NCBI GenBank assembly: GCA_029224185.1
Contig: CM055196.1
Span: 124,001-188,000, forward strand
Reading direction: 5' to 3'
Length of the DNA stretch: 64,000 bases
Source of the DNA: Karalla daura
Taxonomy: Eukaryota > Chordata > Actinopteri > Chaetodontiformes > Leiognathidae
The notes under the pieces were generated by a model. That model saw only the letters and a program-made list of their open reading frames with translations. It was not told where the DNA came from and ran no database searches. How positions within the stretch are numbered: the stretch's first letter is position 1; every line of letters begins with the position of its first letter. The position numbers and the translations under genes are program-made. Shown here one piece after another: positions 24,751-38,000 of the stretch.

Positions 24751-27700
24751 CCCCCAGCCACACCCTAAGCAGCAGACAAATTCTTTTTTCCAGTTTTGTA
24801 GGAACATTGGTGCTCTCTCATGCGGGGCAGGCCAGAAACCCGTGCGCCTTGTGAAATTTAAACGACGTGCCTCATCGTATGGCCCAGTGCAGCCTTTTCT
24901 CTCCATAAGCCCCCATTCATTGTCCCACCACTGCCATCAATGTTAAACGTTACACTTCTCCTCGCGACTGTGGCCACAGTTTTCATGGTACACACACCAA
25001 ATCGCGTCACGGCGTTCTGGAGACTCTCCCCTATGGCGTGACAGTGAGCTCGTATTCCAGATAGGTGAAAGCACAGTCTCCATAGAGCCAAATGTTGATC
25101 ACTTGGCCAATTTGGCTTATTTCCCGTAAAAATTAATGGGAAAAACAGAACTCCACAAACAAACATTCGCAACGTTGCCATACTTTGACTTTGAAACTTC
25201 ATTTTCATTTCAAAAATTGAAGAAGCTTGTGGTGTTTTTGTGTAGCGAGTTGCACGCTGATCGGTGGCATGGTTTTTCAGCAGCACCATTTCTCGACGAC
25301 CATGCGCTCAGGTACCTGCTCCAATGTCTCTTCTGCTGACATGGTTATACAAAGTGATGAGGCGTCCAGCTTCAGTGCACCCCAGCAGATGGCACAGGCC
25401 CTGGGAGACTCGCAGAGTGGGAAAGGGCCCCCTCAGCATTGGGCATGTCCAATCTCTTCATAGCACCGGGCCGACATGCGGGATCGCTTCAAAATCAGCT
25501 CTCGTTTCGCTCTTTTCACGCTGCTCCCAGCCACACACTAAGCAGCAGACAAAATCTTTTTTCCAGTTTTGTAGGAACATTGGTGCTCTCTCATGCGGGG
25601 CAGGCCATAAACCCGTGCGCCTTGTGAAATTTAAACGACGAGCCTCATCGTAGGCCCAGTGCAGCCTTTTCTCTCCATAAGCCCCCATTCATTGTCCCAC
25701 CACTGCCATCAATGTTAAACGTTACACTTCTCCTCGCGACTGTGGCCACAGTTCTCATAGTACACACACCAAATCGTGTCAGGGCATTCTGGAGACTCTC
25801 CCCTACGGCGTGACAGTGAGCTCATATTCCAGATTGGTGAAAGTGTTGTCTCCATAGAGCCAAATGTTTATCACTTGGCCAATTTGGCTTATTTCCCGTA
25901 AAAATTAATGGGAAAAACAGAACTCCACAAACAAACATTCGCAACGTTGCCATGCTTTGACTTTGAAACTTCATTTTCATTTCAAAAATTGAAGAAGCTT
26001 GTGGTGTTTTTGTGTAGCGAGTTGCACGCTGATAGGTGGCATGGTTTGTCAGCAGCACCATTTCTCGACGACCATGTGCTCAGGTACCTGCTCCAATGTC
26101 TCTTCTGCTGACATTTTTATACAAAGTGATGAGGCGTCCAGCTTCAGTGCACCCCAGCAGATGGCACAGGCCCTGGGAGACTCGCAGAGTGGGAAAGGGC
26201 CCCCTCAGCATTGGGCATGTACAATCTCTTCTTCGCACCGGGCCGACATGCGGGATCGCTTCAAAATCAGCTCTCGTTTCGCTCTTTTCACGCTGCTCTC
26301 AGCCACACCCTAAGCAGCAGACAAATTCTTTTTTCCAGTTTTGTAGGAACATTGGTGCTCTCTCATGCGGGGCAGGCCAGAAACCCGTGCGCCTTGTGAA
26401 ATTTAAACAACGAGCCTCATCGTAGGCCCAGTGCAGCCTTTTCCCTCCATAAGCCCCCATTCATTTTCCCACCGCTGCCATCAATGTCAAACCTTACACT
26501 TCTCCTCGCGACTGTGGCCACAGTTTTCATAGTACACACACCAAATCGTGTCAGGTCATTCTGGAGACTCTCCCCTACGGCTTGACAGTGAGCTCATATT
26601 CCAGATTGGTGAAAGCGTTGTCTCCATAGAGCCAAATGTTTATCACTTGGCCAATTTGGCTTATTTCCCGTAAAAATTAATGGGAAAAACAGAACTCCAC
26701 AAACAAACATTCGCAACGTTGCCATGCTTTGACTTTGAAACTTCATTTTCATTTCAAAAATTGAAGAAGCTTGTGGTGTTTTTGTGTAGCGAGTTGCACG
26801 CTGATAGGTGGTATGGTTTTTCAGCAGCACCATTTCTCGACGACCATTTTCTCAGGTACCTGCTCCAATGTCTCTTCTGCAGACATGGTTATACAAAGTG
26901 ATGAGGCGTCCAGCTTCAGTGCACCCCAGCAGATGGCACAGGCCCTGGGAGACTCGCAGAGTGGGAAAGGGCCCCCTCAGCATTGGGCATGTCCAATCTC
27001 TTCATAGCACCGGGCCGACATGCGGGATCGCTTCAAAATCAGCTCTCGTTTCGCTCTTTTCACGCTGCTCTCAGCCACACCCTAAGCAGCAGACAAATTC
27101 TTTTTTCCAGTTTTGTAGGAACATTGGTGCTCTCTCATACGGGGCAAGCCAGAAACCCGTGCGCCTTGTGAAATTTAAATGACGAGCATCACCGTAGGCA
27201 CAGTGCAGACTTTTCCCTCCATAAGCCCCCATTCATTTTCCCACCGCTGCCATCAATGTCAAACCTTGCACTTCTCCTCGCGACTGTGGCCACAGTTTTC
27301 ATAGCACACACACCAAATCGTGTCAGGTCATTCTGGAGACTCTCCCCTACGGCTTGACAGTGAGCTCATATTCCAGATTGGTGAAAGCGTTGTCTCCATA
27401 GAGCCAAATGTTTATCACTTGGCCAATTTGGCTTACTTCCCGTAAATATTAATGGGAAAAAAAGACCTCCGCAAACAAACATTCGCAACTTTGCCATACT
27501 TTGACTTTGAAACTTCATTTTCATTTCAAAAATTGAAGAAGCTTGTGGTGTGTTTGTGTAGCGAATTGCACGCTGATAGGTTGCATGGTTTTTCAGCAGC
27601 ACCATTTCTCGACAACCATGTGTTCAGGTACCTGCTCCAATGTCTCCTCTGCTCACATGATCATACAAAGTGATGAGGCGTTCAGCTTCAATGCACCCCA

Positions 27701-27785
27701 GCAGTCGGCACAGGCACTGGGAGACTCCCAGAGTTTGAAAGGACCCCCTCAGCATTGGGCATGTCCAACCTCTTCATAGAACAGG
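24750..27785 (+). repeat. Heterogeneous L-family monomers
   Basis: The region starts with a copy of the 'cgacgtgcctcatcg' and 'caaatcgcgtcacgg' subtype, then a y-like monomer at 25136. Monomers at 25908 and 26680 follow with 'gccatgctttgac' and 'aagctt'. The 27452 monomer has 'aaaaaaagacctccg', as at 7386 and 22046. A private variant, 'gaccattttctcagg', occurs near 26,840. No clean higher-order period is visible here. Confidence 0.75.
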
Positions 27786-30700
27786 GCTGACATGCGGGAT
27801 CGCTTAAAAATAAACTCTCGTTTCGCTCTTTTCACGCTGCTCCCAGCCACACCCTAAGCAGCAGACAAATAATTTTTCCAGTTTTGTAGGAACATTGGTG
27901 CTCTCTCATGCGGGGCGGAACATAAACCCGTGCGCCTTCTGAAATTTAAACGACGAGCCTCATCGCAGGCCCAGTGCAGCCTCTTCTCTCCATAAGCCCC
28001 CATTCAATTTCCCACCGCTGCCATCAATGTTAAACCTTACACTTCTCCTCGCGACTGTGGCCACAGTTTTCATAGTACACACACCAAACCGTGTCAGGGC
28101 ATTCTGGAGACTCTCCCCTACGGCTTGACAGTGAGCTCATATTCCAGATTGGTGAAAGCGTTGTCTCCATAGAGCCAAATATTTATCACTTGGCCAATTT
28201 GGCTTATTTCCCGTAAATATTTATGGGAAAAACAGAACTCCACAAACAAACATTCGCAACGTTGCCATACTTTGACTTTGAAACTTCATTTTCATTTCAA
28301 AAATTGAAGAAGCTTGTGGTGTGTTTGTGTAGCGAGTTGCACGCTGATAGGTTGCATGGTTTTTCAGCAGCACCATTTCTCGACAACCATGTGCTCAGGT
28401 ACCTGCTCCAATGTCTCTTCTGCTCACATGGTCATACAAAGTGATGAGGCGTCCAGCTTCAGTGCACCCCAGCAGATGGCACAGGCCCTGGGAGACTCGC
28501 AGAGTGGGAAAGGACCCCCTCAGCATTGGGCATGTCAAATCTCTTCATAGCACCGGGCCGACATGCGGGATCGCTTCAAAATCAGCTCTCGTTTCGCTCT
28601 TTTCACGCTGCTCCCAGCCACACCCTAAGCAGCAGACAAATTCTTTTTTCCAGTTTTGTAGGAACATTGGTGCTCTCTCATGCGGGGCAGGCCAGAAACC
28701 CGTGCGCCTTGTGAAATTTAAACGACGAGCCTCATCGTATGGCCCAGTGCAGCCTTTTCTCTCCATAAGCCCCCATTCATTGTCCCACCACTGCCATCAA
28801 TGTCAAACGTTACACTTCTCTTCGCGACTGTGGCCACAGTTTTCATGGTACACACACCAAATCGTGTCAGGGCATTCTTGAGATTCTCCCCTACGGTGTG
28901 ACAGTGAGCTCGTATTCCAGACTGGTGAAAGCGTTGTCTCCATAGAGCCAAATGTTTATCACTTGGCCAATTTGGCTTTTTCCCAAAAGAATGAATGGGA
29001 AAAACGGAACTCCACAAACAAACATTCGCAACGTTGCCATGCTTTGTCTTTGAAACTTCATTTTCATTTCAAAAATTGAAGAATCTTGTGGTGTGTTTGT
29101 GTAGCGAGTTGCACGCTGATAGGTTGTATGGTTTTTCAGCAGCACCATTTCTCGACAACCATGTGCTCAGGTACCTGCTCCATTGTCTCCTCTGCTGACA
29201 TGGTCATACAAAGTGATGAGGCGTCCAGCTTCAATGCACCCCAGCAGATGGCACAGGCCCTGGGAGACTCGCAGAGTGGGAAAGGGCCCCCTCAGCATTG
29301 GGCATGTCCAATCTCTTCATAGCACCGGGCTGACATGCGGGATCGCTTAAAAATCAACTCTCGTTTCGCTCTTTTCACGCTGCTCCCAGCCACACCCTAA
29401 GCAGCAGACAAATAATTTTTCCAGTTTTGTAGGAACATTGGTGCTCTCTCATGCGGGGCGGAACATAAACCCGTGCGCCTTCTGAAATTTAAACGACGAG
29501 CCTCATCGCAGGCCCAGTGCAGCCTCTTCTCTCCATAAGCCCCCATTCAATTTCCCACCGCTGCCATCAATGTTAAACCTTACACTTCTCCTCGCGACTG
29601 TGGCCACAGTTTTCATAGTACACACACCAAACCGTGTCAGGGCATTCTGGAGACTCTCCCCTACGGCTTGACAGTGAGCTCATATTCCAGATTGGTGAAA
29701 GCGTTGTCTCCATAGAGCCAAATGTTTATCACTTGGCCAATTTGGCTTATTTCCCGTAAATATTTATGGGAAAAACAGAACTCCACAAACAAACATTCGC
29801 AACGTTGCCATACTTTGACTTTGAAACTTCATTTTCATTTCAAAAATTGAAGAAGCTTGTGGTGTGTTTGTGTAGCGAGTTGCACGCTGATAGGTTGCAT
29901 GGTTTTTCAGCAGCACCATTTCTCGACAACCATGTGCTCAGGTACCTGCTCCAATGTCTCTTCTGCTCACATGGTCATACAAAGTGATGAGGCGTCCAGC
30001 TTCAGTGCACCCCAGCAGATGGCACAGGCCCTGGGAGACTCGCAGAGTGGGAAAGGACCCCCTCAGCATTGGGCATGTCAAATCTCTTCATAGCACCGGG
30101 CCGACATGCGGGATCGCTTCAAAATCAGCTCTCGTTTCGCTCTTTTCACGCTGCTCCCAGCCACACCCTAAGCAGCAGACAAATTCTTTTTTCCAGTTTT
30201 GTAGGAACATTGGTGCTCTCTCATGCGGGGCAGGCCAGAAACCCGTGCGCCTTGTGAAATTTAAACGACGAGCCTCATCGTATGGCCCAGTGCAGCCTTT
30301 TCTCTCCATAAGCCCCCATTCATTGTCCCACCACTGCCATCAATGTCAAACGTTACACTTCTCCTCGCGACTGTGGCCACAGTTTTCATGGTACACACAC
30401 CAAATCGTGTCAGGGCATTCTTGAGATTCTCCCCTACGGTGTGACAGTGAGCTCGTATTCCAGACTGGTGAAAGCGTTGTCTCCATAGAGCCAAATGTTT
30501 ATCACTTGGCCAATTTGGCTTTTTCCCAAAAGAATGAATGGGAAAAACGGAACTCCACAAACAAACATTCGCAACGTTGCCATGCTTTGTCTTTGAAACT
30601 TCATTTTCATTTCAAAAATTGAAGAATCTTGTGGTGTGTTTGTGTAGCGAGTTGCACGCTGATAGGTTGTATGGTTTTTCAGCAGCACCATTTCTCGACA

Positions 30701-31250
30701 ACCATGTGCTCAGGTACCTGCTCCATTGTCTCCTCTGCTGACATGGTCATACAAAGTGATGAGGCGTCCAGCTTCAATGCACCCCAGCAGATGGCACAGG
30801 CCCTGGGAGACTCGCAGAGTGGGAAAGGGCCCCCTCAGCATTGGGCATGTCCAATCTCTTCATAGCACCGGGCTGACATGCGGGATCGCTTAAAAATCAA
30901 CTCTCGTTTCGCTCTTTTCACGCTGCTCCCAGCCACACCCTAAGCAGCAGACAAATAATTTTTCCAGTTTTGTAGGAACATTGGTGCTCTCTCATGCGGG
31001 GCGGAACATAAACCCGTGCGCCTTCTGAAATTTAAACGACGAGCCTCATCGCAGGCCCAGTGCAGCCTCTTCTCTCCATAAGCCCCCATTCAATTTCCCA
31101 CCGCTGCCATCAATGTTAAACCTTACACTTCTCCTCGCGACTGTGGCCACAGTTTTCATAGTACACACACCAAACCGTGTCAGGGCATTCTGGAGACTCT
31201 CCCCTACGGCTTGACAGTGAGCTCATATTCCAGATTGGTGAAAGCGTTGT
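27785..31250 (+). repeat. Dimeric higher-order repeat, 1543 bp, ~2.25 copies
   Basis: Monomers at 28223 and 28995 recur at 29766 and 30538, shifted by 1543 bp. A third partial unit runs to about 31,250. Markers of the unit are 'acaaataatttttcc', 'cggggcggaac', 'ccttctgaaat', 'ccaaaccgtg' and 'gtaaatatttatggg' in one monomer, and 'ttcttgagattctcc' and 'ccagactggtg' in the other. Copies differ at only a few bases, for example 'cttctcttcgcg' near 28,817 against 'cttctcctcgcg' near 30,360. Confidence 0.9.
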
Positions 31251-31970
31251 CTCGATAGAGCCAAATGTTTATCACTTGGCCAATTTGGCTTACTTCCCGT
31301 AAATATTAATGGGAAAAAAAGACCTCCGCAAATAAACATTCGCAACGTTGCCATACTTTGACTTTGAAACTTCATTTTCATTTCAAAAATTGAAGAAGCT
31401 TGTGGTGTGTTTGTGTAGCGAGTTGCACGCTGATAGGTTGCATGGTTTTTCAGCAGCACCATTTCTCGACAACCATGTGCTCAGGTACCTGCTCCAATGT
31501 CTCCTCTGCTCACATGATCATACAAAGTGATGAGGCGTCCAGCTTCAGTGCACCCCAGCAGATGGCACAGGCCCTGGGAGACTTGGAGAGTGGGAAAGGG
31601 CCCCCTCAGCATTGGGCATGTACAATCTCTTCATAGCACCGGGCCGACATGGGGGATCGCTTCAAAATCAGCTCTCGTTTCGCTCTTTTCACGCTGCTCT
31701 CAGCCACACCCTAAGCAGCAGACAAATTCTTTTTTCCAGTTTTGTAGGAACATTGGTGCTCTCTCATGCGGGGCAGGCCATAAACCCGTGCGCCTTGTGA
31801 AATTTAAACGACGAGCCTCATCGTAGGCCCAGTGCAGCCTTTTCTCTCCATAAGCCCCCATTCATTGTCCCACCACTGCCATCAATGTTAAACGTTACAA
31901 TACTCCTCGCGACTGTGGCCACAGTTCTCATAGTACACACACCAAATCGTGTCAGGGCGTTCTGGAGACT
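31250..31970 (+). repeat. Chimeric L-family monomer at family boundary
   Basis: The monomer anchored at 31309 starts like the 7386 and 27452 type ('aaaaaaagacctccg', 'catgatcatac') and then changes to an 'agtgcaccccagcagatgg' tail. Private bases include 'aaataaac' near 31,330, 'gacttggagag' near 31,583 and 'catgggggatc' near 31,649. It is the last L-type copy before the R family starts near 31,970-32,010. Confidence 0.7.
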
Positions 31971-34900
31971 CTCCCCTACGGCGTGACAGTGAGCTCATAT
32001 TCCTGATTTTGGAAAGCGCAGTCTCCATAGAGCCAAATGTTTATCACTTGACCAATTTGGCTTTTCCCCATAAGAATGAATGGGAGAAACAGAACTCCAC
32101 AAACAAACATTCGCAACGTTGCCATACTTTGACTTTGAAACTTCCTTTTCTTTACAACAATTGAAGAAGCTTGTGGTGTGTTTGTGTAGCGAGTTGCACG
32201 CTGATAGGTTGTATGGTTTTTCAGCAGCACCGCTTCTCGACGACCATGTGCTCAGGTACCTGCTCCAATGTCTCCTCTGCTGACATGGTGATGCAAAGTG
32301 ATGAGGCGTCCACCTTCAATGCACCCCAGCAGATGGCAAAGACCCTGGGAGACTCCCAGAGTTTGAAAGGGCCCCCTCAGCATTGGGCATGTCCAATCTC
32401 TTCTTAGCCCCGGGAGACATGCGGGATCGCTGAAAAATCAGGTCTCGTTTCGCTCTTTTCACGCTGCTCCCAGCCACACCCGAAGCAGCAGACAAATTCT
32501 TTTTTCCAGTTTTGTAGGAACATTGGTGCTCTCTCATGCGGGGCAGGCCATAAATCCGTGCGCCTTGTGAAATTTAAACAACGAGCCTCATCGTAGGCCC
32601 AGTGCAGCCTTTTCTGTCCAAAAGCCCCCATTCATTGTCCCACCACTGCCATCAATGATAAACGTTACACTACTCCTCGCGACTGTGGCCACAGTTCTCA
32701 TAGTACACACACCAAATCGTGTCAGGGCGTTCTGGAGACTCTCCCCTACGGCGTGACAGTGAGCTCATATTCCAGATTTTGGAAAGCGTTGTCTCCAGAG
32801 AGCCAAATGTTTATCACTTGGCCAATTTGACTTTTTCCCGTAAGAATGAATGGGATCAACAGAACTCCACAAACAAACATTCGCAACATTGCCATACTTT
32901 GACTTTGAAACTTCCTTTTCTTTTCAAAAATTGAAGAATCTTGTGGTGTGTTTGTGTAGCGAGTTGCACGCTGATAGGTTGTATGGTTTTTCAGCAGCAC
33001 CTCTTCTCGACGACCATGTGTTCAGGCACCTGCTCCAATGTCTCCTCTGCTGACATGGTAATACAAAGTGATGAGGCGTCCACCTTCAATGCACCCCAGC
33101 ACATGGCACAGGCCCTGGGAGACGCGCAGAGTGGGACAGGACCCCCTCAGCATTGGGCATGTCCAATCTCTTCTTAGCAACGGGCCGACATGCGGGATCG
33201 CTGAAAAATCAGCTCTCGTTTTGCTCTTTTCACGTTGCTCCCAGCCACACCCTAAGCAGCAGAAAAATTCTTTTTTCCAGTTTTGTAGGAACATTGGTGC
33301 GCTCTCATGCGGGGCAGGCCATAAACCCGTGCGCCTTGTGAAGTTTAAACAAAGAGCCTCATCGTAGGCCCAGTGCAGCCTTTTCTCTCCATAAGCCCCC
33401 ATTCATTGTCCCTCCACTGCCATCAATGTTAAACGTTACACTTCTCCTCGCTACTGTGGCCACAGTTCGCATAGTACACACACCAAATCGTGTCATGGCG
33501 TTCTGGAGACTCTCCCCTACGGCGTGACAGTGAGCTCATCTTCCAGATAGGTGAAAGCGCAGTCTCCATTGAGCCAAATGTTTATCACTTGGCCAATTTG
33601 GCTTTTCCCCATAAGAATGAATGGGAGAAACAGAACTCCACAAACAAACATTCGCAACGTTGCCATACTTTGACTTTGAAACTTCCTTTTCTTTTCAACA
33701 ATTGGAGAAGCTTGTGGTGTGTTTGTGTAGCGAGTTGCACGCTGATAGGTTGTATGGTTTTTCAGCAGCACCTCTTCTCGACGACCATGTGCTCAGGTAC
33801 CTGCTCCAATGTCTCCTCTGCTCACATGGTAATGAAAAGTGATGAGGCGTCCACCTTCAATGCACCCCAGCAGATGGCAAAGACCCTGGGAGACTCCCAG
33901 AGTTTGAAAGGGCCCCCTCAGCATTGGGCATGTCCAATCTCTTCTTAGCCCCGGGCGACATGCGGGATCGCTGAAAAATCAGCTCTCGTTTCGCTCTTTT
34001 CACGCTGCTCCCAGCCACACCCGAAGCAGCAGACAAATTCTTTTTTCCAGTTTTGTAGGAACATTGGTGCTCTCTCATGCGGGGAAGGCCATAAACCCGT
34101 GCGCCTTGTGAAATTTAAACAACGAGCCTCATCGTAGGCCCAGTGCAGCCTTTTCTCTCCATAAGCCCCCATTCATTGTCCCACCACTGCCATCAATGAT
34201 AAACGTTACACTACTCCTCGCGACTGTGGCCACAGTTCTCATAGTACACACACCAAATCGTGTCAGGGCGTTCTGGAGACTCTCCCCTACGGCTTGACAG
34301 TGAGCTCATATTCCAGATTGGTGAAAGCGTTGTCTCCATAGAGCCAAATGTTTATCACTTGGCCAATTTGGCTTTTTCCCGTAAGAATGAATGGGATCAA
34401 CAGAACTCCACAAACAAACATTCGAAACATTGCCATACTTTGACTTTGAAACTTCCTTTTCTTTTCAAAAATTGAAGAATCTTGTGGTGTGTTTTTGTAG
34501 CGAGTTGCACGCTGATAGGTTGTATGGTTTTTCAGCAGCACCTCTTCTCGACGACCATGTGCTCAGGCACCTGCTCTAATGTCTCCTCTGCTGACATGGT
34601 AATACAAAGTGATGAGGCGTCCAGCTTCAATGCACCCCAGCAGATGGCACAGGCCCTGGGAGACGCGCAGAGTGGGACAGGACCCCCTCAGCATTGGGCA
34701 TGGCCAATCTCTTCTTAGCACCGGGCCGACATGCGGGATCGCTGAAAAATCAGCTCTCGTTTTGCTCTTTTCACGTTGCTCCCAGCCACACCCTAAACAG
34801 CAGAAAAATTCTTTTTTCCAGTTTTGTAGGAACATTGGTGCTCTCTCATGCGGGGCAGGCCAGAAACCCGTGCGCCTTGTGAAGTTTAAACAACGAGCCT

Positions 34901-35030
34901 CATCGTAGGCCCAGTGCAGCCTTTTCTCTCCATAAGCCCCCATTCATTGTCCCACCACTGCCATCAATGTTAAACGTTACACTTCTCCTCGCTACTGTGG
35001 CCACAGTTCGCATAGTACACACACCAAATC
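31970..35030 (+). repeat. R-family monomers, older dimer (1541 bp)
   Basis: The R family is marked by 'cacctcttctcg' or 'caccgcttctcg' where L copies have 'caccatttctcg', and by 'gatcgctgaaaaatcag'. Monomers at 32080 and 33621 resemble each other ('gggagaaacagaac', 'ttagccccggg', 'cacccgaagcagc'), as do 32850 and 34391 ('gggatcaacag', 'ggcacctg', 'gcagaaaaattc'), giving a dimer with a 1541-bp shift. The two copies have scattered differences, so this dimer is older than the HORs on either side. Position 32,005-32,020 has 'cctgattttgg' in place of 'ccagataggtg'. Confidence 0.78.
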
Positions 35031-38000
35031 GTGTCATGGCGTTCTGGAGGCTCTCGCCTACGGCGTGACAGTGAGCTCATCTTCCAGATAGGTGAAAGCG
35101 TTGTCTCCATAGAGCCAAATGTTTATCACTTGGCCAATAAGGTTTTTTCCCATGAGAATGAATGGGAAAAACAGAACTGCACAAACAAACATTCGCAACT
35201 TTGCCATCCTTTGACTTTGAAACTTCATTTTCATTTCAAAAATTGAAGAAGCTTGTGGTGTGTTTGTGTAGCGAGTTGCACGCTGATAGGTGGGATGGTT
35301 TTTCAGCAGCACCTCTTCTCGACGACCATGTGCTCAGGTACCTGCTCCAATGTCTCCTCTGCTGACATGGTAATACAAAGTGATGAGGCGTCCAGCTTCA
35401 ATGCACCCCAGCAGATGGCACTGGCCCTGGGAGACTCCCAGAGTTTGAAAGGGCCCCCTCAGCATTGGGCATGTCCAATCTCTTCTGAGCACCGGGCCGA
35501 CATGCGGGATCGCTGAAAAATCAGCTCTCGTTTCACTCTTTTCACGCTGCTCCCAGCCACACCCTAAGCAGCAGACAAATTATTTTTTCCAGTTTTGTAG
35601 GAACATTGGTGCTCTCTCATGCGGGGCAGGCCATAAACCCGTGCGCCTTGTGAAATTTAAACAACGAGCCTCATCGTAGGCCCAGTGCAGCCTTTTCTCT
35701 CCATAAGCCCCCATTCATTGTCCCACCACTGCCATCAATGTTAAACGTTACACTACTCCTCGCGACTGTGGCCACAGTTCTCATAGTACACACACCAAAT
35801 CGTGTCAGGGCGTTCTGGAGACTCTCCCCTACGGCGTGACAGTGAGCTCATATTCCTGATTTTGGAAAGCGTTGTCTCCAGAGAGCCAAATGTTTATCAC
35901 TTGGCCAATTTGACTTTTTCCCGTAAGAATGAATGGGATCAACAGAACTCCACAAACAAACATTCGCAACGTTGCCATACTTTGACTTTGAAACTTCCTT
36001 TTCTTTACAACAATTGAAGAAGCTTGTGGTGTGTTTGTGTAGCGAGTTGCACGCTGATAGGTTGTATGGTTTTTCAGCAGCACCTCTTCTCGACGACCAT
36101 GTGCTCAGGTACCTGCTCCAATGTCTCCTCTGCTGACATGGTGATGCAAAGTGATGAGGCGTCCACCTTCAATGCACCCCAGCAGATGGCAAAGACCCTG
36201 GGAGACTCCCAGAGTTTGAAAGGGCCCCCTCAGCATTGGGCATGTCCAATCTCTTCTTAGCCCCGGGCGACATGCGGGATCGCTGAAAAATCAGCTCTCG
36301 TTTCGCTCTTTTCACGCTGCTCCCAGCCACACCCGAAGCAGCAGACAAATTCTTTTTTCCAGTTTTGTAGGAACATTGGTGCTCTCTCATGCGGGGCAGG
36401 CCATAAATCCGTGCGCCTTGTGAAATTTAAACAACGAGCCTCATCGTAGGCCCAGTGCAGCCTTTTCTGTCCAAAAGCCTCCATTCATTGTCCCACCACT
36501 GCCATCAATGTTAAACGTTACACGACTCATCGCGACTGTGGCCACAGTTCTCATACTACACACACCAAATCGTGTCAGGGCGTTCTGGAGACTCTCTCCT
36601 ACAGCGTGACAGTGAGCTCATATTCCAGATAGGTGAAAGCGCAGTCTCCATAGAGCCAAATGTTTATCACTTGGCCAATTAGGCTTTTTCCCATGAGAAT
36701 GAATGGGAAAAAAAGAACTCCACAAACAAACATTCGCAACTTTGCCATCCTTTGACTTTGAAACTTCATTTTCATTTCAAAAATTGAAGAATCTTGTGGT
36801 GTGTTTGTGTAGCGAGTTGCACGCTGATAGGTTGTATGGTTTTTCAGCAGCACCTCTTCTCGACGACCATGTGCTCAGGCACCTGCTCCAATGTCTCCTC
36901 TGTTGACATGGTAATACAAAGTGATGAGGCGTCCAGCTTCAATGCACCCCAGCAGATGGCACAGGCCCTGGGAGACGCGCAGAGTGGGACAGGACCCCCT
37001 CAGCATTGGGCATGTCCAATCTCTTCTTCGCACCGGGCAGACATGCGGGATCGCTGAAAAATCAGCTCTCGTTTTGCTCTTTTCACGTTGCTCCCAGCCA
37101 CACCCTAAGCAGCAGAAAAATTCTTTTTTCCAGTTTTGTAGGAACATTGGTGCTCTCTCATGCGGGGCAGGCCAGAAACCCGTGCGCCTTGTGAAGTTTA
37201 AACAACGAGCCTCATCGTAGGCCCAGTGCAGCCTTTTCTCTCCATAAGCCCCCATTCTTTGTCCCACCACTGCCATCAATGTTAAACGTTACACTTCTCC
37301 TCGCTACTGTGGCCACAGTTCGCATAGTACACACACCAAATCGTGTCATGGCGTTCTGGAGGCTCTCGCCTACGGCGTGACAGTGAGCTCATCTTCCAGA
37401 TAGGTGAAAGCGTTGTCTCCATAGAGCCAAATGTTTATCACTTGGCCAATAAGGCTTTTTCCCATGAGAATGAATGGGAAAAACAGAACTGCACAAACAA
37501 ACATTCGCAACTTTGCCATCCTTTGACTTTGAAACTTCATTTTCATTTCAAAAATTGAAGAAGCTTGTGGTGTGTTTGTGTAGCGAGTTGCACGCTGATA
37601 GGTGGGATGGTTTTTCAGCAGCACCTCTTCTCGACGACCATGTGCTCAGGTACCTGCTCCAATGTCTCCTCTGCTGACATGGTAATACAAAGTGATGAGG
37701 CGTCCAGCTTCAATGCACCCCAGCAGATGGCACTGGCCCTGGGAGACTCCCAGAGTTTGAAAGGGCCCCCTCAGCATTGGGCATGTCCAATCTCTTCTGA
37801 GCACCGGGCCGACATGCGGGATCGCTGAAAAATCAGCTCTCGTTTCACTCTTTTCACGCTGCTCCCAGCCACACCCTAAGCAGCAGACAAATTATTTTTT
37901 CCAGTTTTGTAGGAACATTGGTGCTCTCTCATGCGGGGCAGGCCATAAACCCGTGCGCCTTGTGAAATTTAAACAACGAGCCTCATCGTAGGCCCAGTGC

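Noticed and set aside
28411..30424. 156-codon open frames at 28411-28881 and 29954-30424 as a duplicated gene
   Set aside because: They are the same satellite segment at a 1543-bp shift. The frame is closed by stops in many other monomers, no domain or codon bias is visible, and other frames on both strands are open over the same bases.
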